Source of the DNA: Rhabdornis inornatus | Taxonomy: Eukaryota > Chordata > Aves > Passeriformes > Rhabdornithidae | NCBI GenBank assembly: GCA_013397075.1 | Contig: VWZS01002580.1 | Span: forward strand, 782,342 to 846,341 | Direction of reading: 5' to 3' | Length of the DNA stretch: 64,000 nucleotides | Shown here: in pieces, positions 59,401-64,000 of the stretch | Layout: each line of letters opens with the position of its first letter | Numbering within the stretch: position 1 is the stretch's first letter | Position numbers and translations under genes: made by a program | The notes under the pieces: model-generated | Seen by the model: the letters and a program-made list of their open reading frames with translations, nothing else | Databases searched by the model: none | Told to the model about the DNA's origin: nothing

Positions 59401-61734
59401 CCATCCAGCTGGAATATTACGGTTTATCAGAAACAATTCTTTCTTAAACTTACTTTTTCTGGAGTAAATTCTCCTACTCATGTGATTTTGTGTCTGAGAA
59501 AAGGTCTATAGTATCATCAGCCAAGTAGTTTTCTGTATTTCCACTCCATGCAAAAACTTTTCGTTGTCTGATTTTTTCTTACTTTGTTCTATTAACCTTC
59601 GTCTGACTATCTTTCAGATTTGTTATTTTAAAAGACAATTAAATAATTGTTTTAAATTAAAAGAATTTCTTTAAAATAATTATGTTGGCCAGAAGACTGT
59701 TGATGAAATTTGATTAGCGCTCCTGTCTGTTGCATTAATAGAGCCACAACCCTGAATGATCAGTCAGAAGGCTTAGCTTTTAACTTAAAAGTTACAAGTT
59801 TGTCTAAATAAAACCCTGTTAATGCTTTACAAAAGAGTTTTTGCCAAAGTCTTATTTTTCATTTGCCGGCACGATGATTATCAGTGTCAACTTTTCCTAA
59901 CCTTTTCTCTCAAATTTAGTTGGTCGTTGAAACTGATATTTAAGAAAATGTGATGAAGTTGGCATTGGTTCTTATTAGATTAAAGGAATTTATTTGAAAC
60001 ATGCACAAAAAAATCTTCTGATATAGCAAAGAATAATAACTTTACTGGAAGTACATTTATATACATTGGAACGTTTTAGTTTGCCCAAACAAATATATAT
60101 CTCAAAGTAGGACTTTGTTAGCAGTTTTAGTTTTGACTTTGGTTTCCTTGATATTCGGACCTTCTGGATTTAGCTGTCTTTTGTTTGAAACTTAGGAATT
60201 TTGTATTATTTTTATTCTGTGGATTTATACTTCTTTGTTCTAAACTATACTTTTCCCAACTGCACTCTCAGCATCTCCTACCGTACTGCCTTAAGGAAAA
60301 AGCTTCATTCTTCTTCTTCTGTGCCAAATTTCTTAAAATTTCTGGCTCCTGTAGATGAAAATAACACCTCTGACTTTAGGAGCACAACAAGGTAGGGTTC
60401 TCTCTTAAAGCCTGGAGGTAAAACTGTGTTTTCAAAGATTTCTTTGTCTGAAATATTTTAAATGCTTCTTGCACTTGCAAAACCTGATTTGTGCAACAGT
60501 TCACCTGCGTGTATTCTGCATGTAATTGCTGTCAAAAGGATGAAGCTATTCCAGACTACTCTCCCCTTAAGACTGCAGATCTTAACCATTTTTATGTTGC
60601 AGTGGTCATGCAACTTCCTTCTATTTACTTCTATGATTTTTCCTGACATAGGAAAGTTTTCAGTTAAGAGAATGTATGATTCAGCCTAAGCAATATCAGT
60701 GTTCTCAAATTGGAAGGAGAGGATGACAGGTAAAATGCTCCTCCCTGTTGCTGCCAGAGCTATCTGGATTTCATTTATCACTTTCAGCTTCTACAAAGAC
60801 TTCTGTAACCATTTAGCCAGTGGCTGGAATAAAGTTTAGAATATTTAAACAATTAATAGTTTGGAGTTCTAACAGATTAAAGTTGTTAGTGGGATTTTTA
60901 ATAGGAAAACAGCATTGTTCCTCACTATTTCATTTTATATTCTGACTAAAAACCTCTGTAAGGCATGTGTGGATGACATCAAAGGAGTAATATCCAAGGT
61001 TCTTGAACTCTGTTCCCGAGTTCGTTGCGTATTTCAGAGGTAGACTTGCTAACAGAAAGGTTAAAAGTTTTCTCCCAGTCTGTGTTGGGAGGGAATATAT
61101 TGCATACCCAGTGCACAGAAGGTTGGAAGTTTAGTTGGTGTTCATAAAGCTCCTTGATGAGTACTGATAACAGGCATCAGCAAGTCATTGTGTCTCCTAT
61201 GAACAATTGCTGAGTTTCATGGATGGCATGTAAATAGTGTAATGGTAAAGCTACATTATTGTATCTTATCTTATTGTATATTAGTGTATGTGTCTTTAAT
61301 ATGTTCTGATTAATATACTGCTGCAAATAAAACTGAAAATTAATTAAAACTGGAAACAGTACACTGTTCAGAGCTGCCAGTGCCTGTTTGTGAACCTCAG
61401 TGCTGTTTGCAGCCATGTGTAAGCCTCTGCCACAAAGCAAGTTTCACCTTCCTAACACTGAGAGCTTGCCCCAGCATGTGCACCACACACTGCACTCCCA
61501 AGGCAGTGGCTGTATGTTCGCTGAAAGCTATGTCACAGTTTCTGGCAGACCCAGGTGACCTGCTCACAAACTGTTCTATGTTCTGCCGTTCTAGCGACTA
61601 CAACTCCAAGCACAGCCAGCAGGCTCTTGACGCGGACAGCCCCGTAAGGACTCGGAGGCATTCCTGGAGGCAGCAGATATTCCTGCGAGTGGCCACCCCT
61701 CAGAAAGCATGTGATTCTCCCAGCAGATACGATG
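40876..61734 (+). CDS. TBC1D1: TBC1D1 (Rab GTPase-activating protein, TBC domain family member 1), partial, 12 internal coding exons
   Basis: The spliced exons are 40876-41409, 44463-44552, 45540-45644, 46270-46402, 47841-47932, 49529-49639, 52494-52622, 54636-54722, 55805-56094, 57771-57899, 60272-60391 and 61595-61734 (1960 nt). Each has a GT donor and AG acceptor, and the phases join without a stop. The peptide matches TBC1D1 as I know it: VPEIISSIRQAGKIARQEE, FEVLFCGRVTVAHK, RKSFSQPGLRS, GIRHVDHFGFICRES, RFRLDMLKNKAKRSLTES, FRRRANTLSH and TRRHSWRQQIFLRVATPQK. TBC1D1 is a cytosolic RabGAP that restrains GLUT4 vesicle exocytosis until it is phosphorylated by Akt or AMPK and bound by 14-3-3. 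The window covers the end of PTB1 through the start of the calmodulin-binding/DUF3350 region. The initiator exon and the catalytic TBC domain are outside. The paralogue TBC1D4 is less likely because the exon peptides follow TBC1D1 residue by residue. Confidence 0.95.
41410..44462. other. TBC1D1 intron A-B
   Basis: Phase-0 intron of about 3.05 kb with gtaaag donor and tttttag acceptor. It contains a short (AAAT)n run near 44026-44040 and no recognised gene or transposon. Confidence 0.9.
44463..44552 (+). CDS. TBC1D1: TBC1D1 coding exon B (PTB2 start)
   Basis: This is a 90-nt exon, phase 0 to 0, between ctctttttag and a gtaaga donor. It encodes 30 residues, IGQSEVYLISPDTKK through FKEISFCSQ, the first strands of the second PTB domain. 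It continues exon A exactly (TMLFT then IGQSEVY). The longer open frame that reads through the donor of exon A (to 41511) is intronic. Confidence 0.95.
44553..45539. other. TBC1D1 intron B-C
   Basis: Phase-0 intron of about 1 kb with a short A-rich run near 45309-45327. Nothing else is recognised. Confidence 0.9.
45540..45644 (+). CDS. TBC1D1: TBC1D1 coding exon C (PTB2 core)
   Basis: This is a 105-nt exon, phase 0 to 0, with acceptor tttgctag and donor CTG|gtaagt. It encodes 35 residues: GIRHVDHFGFICRES, a short variable ENG, then FHFVCYVFQCTDEAL. This is the central beta-sheet of PTB2. The GIRHVDHFGFICRE motif is shared with TBC1D4, but the flanking residues fit TBC1D1. Confidence 0.95.
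45645..46269. other. TBC1D1 intron C-D
   Basis: Phase-0 intron of 625 bp, the shortest in the window. No additional features are seen. Confidence 0.9.
46270..46402 (+). CDS. TBC1D1: TBC1D1 coding exon D (PTB2 C-terminal helix)
   Basis: This is a 133-nt exon with acceptor gttcttttcag and donor GAAG|gtgagg, ending in phase 1. It encodes VDEIMMTLKQAFTVAAVQQ, the closing helix of PTB2, then a cysteine-containing linker LCEACPMQSLHKLCEKIEG. The split Gly codon is completed by exon E. Confidence 0.95.
46403..47840. other. TBC1D1 intron D-E
   Basis: Phase-1 intron of about 1.4 kb with gtgagg donor and ttggtag acceptor. No repeat or nested gene is recognised. Confidence 0.9.
47841..47932 (+). CDS. 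TBC1D1: TBC1D1 coding exon E
   Basis: This is a 92-nt exon with acceptor ctcttggtag and donor CAG|gtaagc, entering at phase 1 and leaving at phase 0. It encodes LHPSKTKLELQKHLTTLNNQ followed by EQASVFEEVQ, a predicted helix after PTB2. Residues LHP replace the mammalian MNS at the exon start. This is consistent with exon-border drift. Confidence 0.94.
47933..49528. other. TBC1D1 intron E-F
   Basis: Phase-0 intron of about 1.6 kb. No feature beyond AT-rich unique sequence. Confidence 0.9.
49529..49639 (+). CDS. TBC1D1: TBC1D1 coding exon F
   Basis: This is a 111-nt exon, phase 0 to 0, with acceptor ttcaattacag and donor CAG|gtaagt. It encodes 37 residues, KLRPRNEQKENELVISLLRN then MYEEKQKVHVHVGEAKQ, a charged and probably helical linker. 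The open frame that continues to 49738 is read-through into the intron. Confidence 0.94.
49640..52493. other. TBC1D1 intron F-G
   Basis: Phase-0 intron of about 2.85 kb. Its central part carries the ERV LTR remnant at about 51340-51735. The remainder is unique. Confidence 0.9.
51340..51735 (+). mobile_element. Decayed avian ERV solo-LTR-like remnant
   Basis: The text resembles an avian endogenous-retrovirus LTR I recognise: acaacttaatggaaacatca, then gaggtaagaaagggaccagtaatagc (interrupted), ggtggtataaaatatccttc, and near the end aattaaccttgtcctggcat plus aaccaggacag. No internal gag or pol region is attached and no second LTR is seen, so it is a solo LTR or fragment. Orientation and edges are approximate. 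It has no coding capacity. Confidence 0.6.
52494..52622 (+). CDS. TBC1D1: TBC1D1 coding exon G
   Basis: This is a 129-nt exon, phase 0 to 0, with acceptor taaacacttgcag and donor CGT|gtaagt. It encodes ASQPPAENAVNEVSSSAP, then the strongly conserved RFRLDMLKNKAKRSLTES, then FENILSR. The second block is basic, with an RSLTES phospho-site-like motif. The first 18 residues are variable between vertebrates. Confidence 0.94.
52623..54635. other. TBC1D1 intron G-H
   Basis: Phase-0 intron of about 2 kb. A possible CR1 3' tail lies at 53180-53240. Otherwise AT-rich unique sequence. Confidence 0.9.
53180..53240 (+). mobile_element. Possible CR1 3' tail remnant
   Basis: The segment gataatgattcttttccagc followed by ctagttaattttgtgattctgtga resembles the terminal CR1 motif (gatgatct..ttccaacctag..gattctgtga). 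Only about 50 bp match and nothing upstream resembles CR1, so chance cannot be excluded. Confidence 0.4.
54636..54722 (+). CDS. TBC1D1: TBC1D1 coding exon H
   Basis: This is an 87-nt exon, phase 0 to 0, with acceptor ttatttctacag and donor AAA|gtaagt. It encodes GSKARGPLDRSGSVDLDSSM and then SSTLSSTNK, a serine-rich disordered linker. The mammalian counterpart has the same SVDLDSS..SSTLS core. Confidence 0.93.
54723..55804. other. TBC1D1 intron H-I
   Basis: Phase-0 intron of about 1.1 kb. No recognised repeat or nested gene. Confidence 0.9.
55805..56094 (+). CDS. TBC1D1: TBC1D1 coding exon I (Akt-site exon)
   Basis: This is a 290-nt exon with acceptor cactgctag and donor AA|gtaagc, entering at phase 0 and leaving at phase 2. 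It encodes 96 residues plus a split codon. QQSFRRRANTLSHLP at residues 47-61 contains the Akt consensus. The threonine codon at 55970-55972 corresponds to human Thr596. The exon ends with the conserved SQRKLMRYHSVSTETPHKR. The phase-2 end is shared by both cassette exons and by the acceptor of exon L, so direct I-to-L splicing (short isoform) also stays in frame. Confidence 0.95.
56095..57770. other. TBC1D1 intron I-J
   Basis: Phase-2 intron of about 1.7 kb. Its last part contains a long pyrimidine tract (57658-57686) and then open sequence without any AG until 57770. The true 3' end of the intron is uncertain, as described for exon J. Confidence 0.75.
57771..57899 (+). CDS. TBC1D1: TBC1D1 cassette exon J (muscle-type exon 12 equivalent), 5' border uncertain
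   Basis: The donor AAG|gtgagc at 57900 is clear. The peptide SSGQLARSPTLARLNPSASS then PNFLKYLRHNSSGE matches the long-isoform exon of TBC1D1. Starting after the AG at 57770 gives 129 nt with the required phase-2 entry and makes an Asn codon at the junction. This acceptor has a poor pyrimidine tract. The frame is also open upstream: LWLESALYGVNESVGKSKS immediately before looks coding, and a strong pyrimidine tract at 57658-57686 ends without an AG. AGs at 57646-57647 and 57649-57650 would also keep frame. The exon is therefore certain, but its start is not. Confidence 0.7.
57900..60271. other. TBC1D1 intron J-K
   Basis: Phase-2 intron of about 2.4 kb. It contains the C/A-rich tract at 58368-58452. 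The 133-codon frame at 58133-58534 is open because it runs through that tract and is not a gene. Confidence 0.9.
58368..58452 (+). repeat. Strand-asymmetric A/C-rich low-complexity tract
   Basis: About 85 bp consist of A and C with few other bases (cccaccacataccaccccac, aaaacaaaaccccaag). The minus strand is correspondingly G/T-rich with several GGGG or GGG runs. It is not a regular microsatellite. Confidence 0.8.
60272..60391 (+). CDS. TBC1D1: TBC1D1 cassette exon K (muscle-type exon 13 equivalent)
   Basis: This is a 120-nt exon, phase 2 to 2, with acceptor tgcactctcag and donor CAAG|gtaggg. It encodes ISYRTALRKKLHSSSSVPNF then LKFLAPVDENNTSDFRSTT. In rodents this region appears only in the long isoform of muscle and brain and contains an AMPK-responsive serine (Ser700 in the mouse numbering I recall). 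The length is a multiple of three, so skipping it keeps frame. Confidence 0.92.
60392..61594. other. TBC1D1 intron K-L
   Basis: Phase-2 intron of about 1.2 kb. No recognised repeat or gene. The sequence before exon L is more GC-rich than the rest of the intron. Confidence 0.9.
61595..61734 (+). CDS. TBC1D1: TBC1D1 coding exon L (start of calmodulin-binding/DUF3350 region)
   Basis: This is a 140-nt exon with acceptor ttctgccgttctag and donor GATG|gtaaag, entering at phase 2 and leaving at phase 1. It encodes DYNSKHSQQALDADSPV, then RTRRHSWRQQIFLRVATPQK and ACDSPSRYD. The RRHSWRQQIFLRVATPQKA block is the conserved start of the calmodulin-binding region before the TBC domain. The first 16 residues differ from mammalian DFESKANHLGDS. 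The next exon (DYSELGEL in mammals) is beyond the window. Confidence 0.95.
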
Positions 61735-64000
61735 GTAAAGTCTGGGTTTGTTTGCTTCTGTGAGCTTATTCCTGTCCATAGTGTATGAAGTGTGAATCAT
61801 TGTGTCTACCAAGGGGAAACATTTGTCTGGTGCTCTGTTTGTACTGTCATTGCAGTTTTCCACCTACTTTTTGGTAATACTCAGCTCATTAACTGTTGAG
61901 TTTTTACTTTCCAGCTTCACATGCAGATTTTTCCTATTGTCTCATGTTAACTAGCCAAAGAAGAAATTATTTTTGTGTGTACTATTTTAATGAGTTCTGG
62001 AGGAAAAATGCATCACGAAGTACTGCACTGAAAAAAGAGGATGCTTCTCTTTCATCTTTCTTTGTTGGAGTATAGAACTACAGACTAGAAAAATCCAGGT
62101 GTTTCAGCAGGAATTACATTTTTTTATGATCTCAGTTGAGTTCTGTAGTGCATACTTTGTCCCCATGTATGCTGCTCCAGTCTGTGACATTTGCCACTTG
62201 AGTCATAATTATCCACTGTTCCCAGAATTATTTAGTGAAATTCTGTAGAGCTGAAGAGACAGATACTAGAAGAAAACCACTGTGCATAAGCATGCATGTG
62301 CATCATTTTGCGCATTCACTTTATGTAAGCCAGCTAGTACAGGACATGCTGGGGCCAAGAATGCCTGAGAAAATCCTCTAGGTCACTAAAGTTTGAATTT
62401 CACAGCATGAGCTTTGTAAGCTGTAACTTCTGACTTACCTCTAAGGCCATTGTATAAGAAATAAGAAAAAGTATAAGGAAACAGAAAGGAACAGTACTTT
62501 AGTAAAAAGTAACCATCCTAATGTCACTGAGATGTTTTTCTTGCGTCTTAAAGTGAGATCTTGATTAACTGGAATAGGCACATAACAGAAGTGTTTCTAC
62601 CATTAATGCACTACTTGCAGCGTAATTTGTCTGATAGTGAGGTAAGCTACATATTGGCACAGATGCCTCTCCAATTTAATGTACTTCAAAGTGAAGTGAT
62701 CTCAGGAGCATGTTGTGTGAACATACATGTGAAATTCTCTGTTGTACTTAAAGGCATGTGAGGGGCTTTTATATGAAACTTCTATTTTTATGGGTTTCAT
62801 GCATCTCTTTGAGACTGGAATAGTCTTACTTGTTTTTGAAAGCCACAAAACTTTCCCATATTAAATAGGAAAATAAAATCCACCTAAATTGCCTACCCAA
62901 GCATTTCCTCTGAGACATAATAGTTGCAAGATACAATCTTAACAACCTACAGCTGGGTAAGCAGAATAGTTTGGGAAACAAGTGCGGCCAAAATGGAAAA
63001 CAGGATGTGCTATTAATAGGAGTAGCAATTTAAAATATTTGGCCTTTTTTCTTCATTCATTTTCTTTTTTGTTTCACTGTACATACTCAATTTATGAACA
63101 GAAGAAAACTCAGAGTTGGCGGGTTTTTAAAATTATTTAAAGCGAATACTGGGTTTTTCTATTTGGACTTTTATGCATCTCCTGGAACATTTCTGGCAGT
63201 GAAGGATACTCACTTGTTATCCAGTCTCTGTAGCCTTAAAGAGAGCTGCTGTACAGCTGGTCTTACACTGGACTCACCATCCCAGTTAACTAAGAAACCC
63301 CTCTAGTTCCAACGTAAATGTAAATGCCTGTCATTCACCATCTTGTTTTTCTTTCATATTCTGTCTTTTTTTAAGTCTTTCTCACTCTTTTTAGATTTCA
63401 TTTAATTTGTATAAACAGCTGATGTATCACCAAAAGATCAATTTCACCCAAATTGGACAGAGGGCAAAGAAGGTTTTAAAGATAACATGCTTTATCATGT
63501 TCTGCAAAAGCAAGCATGAAAGGAGGGAGATGAGGGAATATCTGTGATTTATGGGTTTCCCTTTGTAGATGCAGACTCCAATGCATCTATAAACATCTAG
63601 AAACATCCACTGAAGTTTTTCCCTTCGGGTGTCATGGTCAACACCCTACTACGGAGTGATCTGGAGGAGAGGAGTAAGGAAAAAAGCTGGAAAAGGGGTG
63701 TGTTTAAAAGCTAGTAAGTCAGTCAGCCAAGAGACCCAGATCTCTGTGACTCAGAGATTATAGTTTTTCAAGTTTAGCCTACACTGCTTTACTAAACTTT
63801 GTGTTAAAGGTAAAATCCACCAAGGTGCCTGAACTCTGCATTGCTTTGACCACATGTGGGCAGGCATTGTCAACAAAATGAAACTGCTCTGGCTGTAATT
63901 TCTCTGGCTTGTAATGAGTAAATTGCACATAAGAATGCGTAAGTTGTCATGAGAACTAGAGACAGCTTTAAGCTTTATACTCACAGAAAAACCTAGGCTC
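61735..64000. other. TBC1D1 intron after exon L, continuing past the window
   Basis: Phase-1 intron starting gtaaag. I looked for the next mammalian exon (DYSELGELPPRSP) and did not find it. No repeat is recognised. Confidence 0.75.

Noticed and set aside
1..64000. CRISPR arrays, operons, insertion sequences or other prokaryotic systems
   Set aside because: The sequence is clearly vertebrate, with introns and CR1 elements. No regularly spaced repeats or bacterial gene organisation are present.

Overview
This window is vertebrate nuclear DNA, almost certainly from a bird and probably a songbird (Passeriformes). It holds large AT-rich introns, short exons with GT/AG borders, several CR1 LINE fragments and an avian-type ERV LTR remnant. 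A short repeat at about 6830-6963 has a tRNA-Ile-like head fused to a CR1-type tail, the architecture of the passerine TguSINE1 family. The species cannot be read from the sequence.

The one gene that can be supported is TBC1D1, a Rab GTPase-activating protein of the insulin/AMPK pathway that controls GLUT4-type vesicle traffic. It lies on the + strand. Twelve consecutive coding exons run from 40876 to 61734 and give about 653 codons. They encode the end of the first PTB domain, a linker with the conserved RKSFSQPGLRS site, the second PTB domain, the FRRRANTLSH Akt-type site, the two muscle-type cassette exons, and the start of the calmodulin-binding/DUF3350 region. The first coding exon (start of PTB1) and all TBC-domain exons lie outside the window. 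The exon phases close correctly throughout, with one uncertain border, the acceptor of the first cassette exon near 57771.

Region 1-40875 is therefore read as one long phase-0 intron. It contains a decayed CR1 EN/RT fragment (minus, ~3150-3600), the tRNA-Ile/CR1 SINE, a CR1 3' end (plus, 11750-12630), a CR1 3' end (minus, 29252-30142) and a short CR1 piece (minus, 37505-37700). At 19162-22586 there is an assembly problem: about 1.47 kb appears twice, almost identical, on either side of a 243-N gap and an orphan GC-rich contig. Just downstream is a small CpG island (about 23070-23222) broken by a single N, with a splice donor at 23192 and a possible 33-bp exon at 24431-24463. Together these make a candidate internal TBC1D1 promoter.

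Region 40876-64000 alternates exons with ordinary introns. One intron (49640-52493) carries the LTR remnant. Another (57900-60271) carries a strand-asymmetric C/A tract. After 61734 the window ends in an intron with no recognisable exon. I found no RNA gene, no second protein gene and no bacterial-type system.
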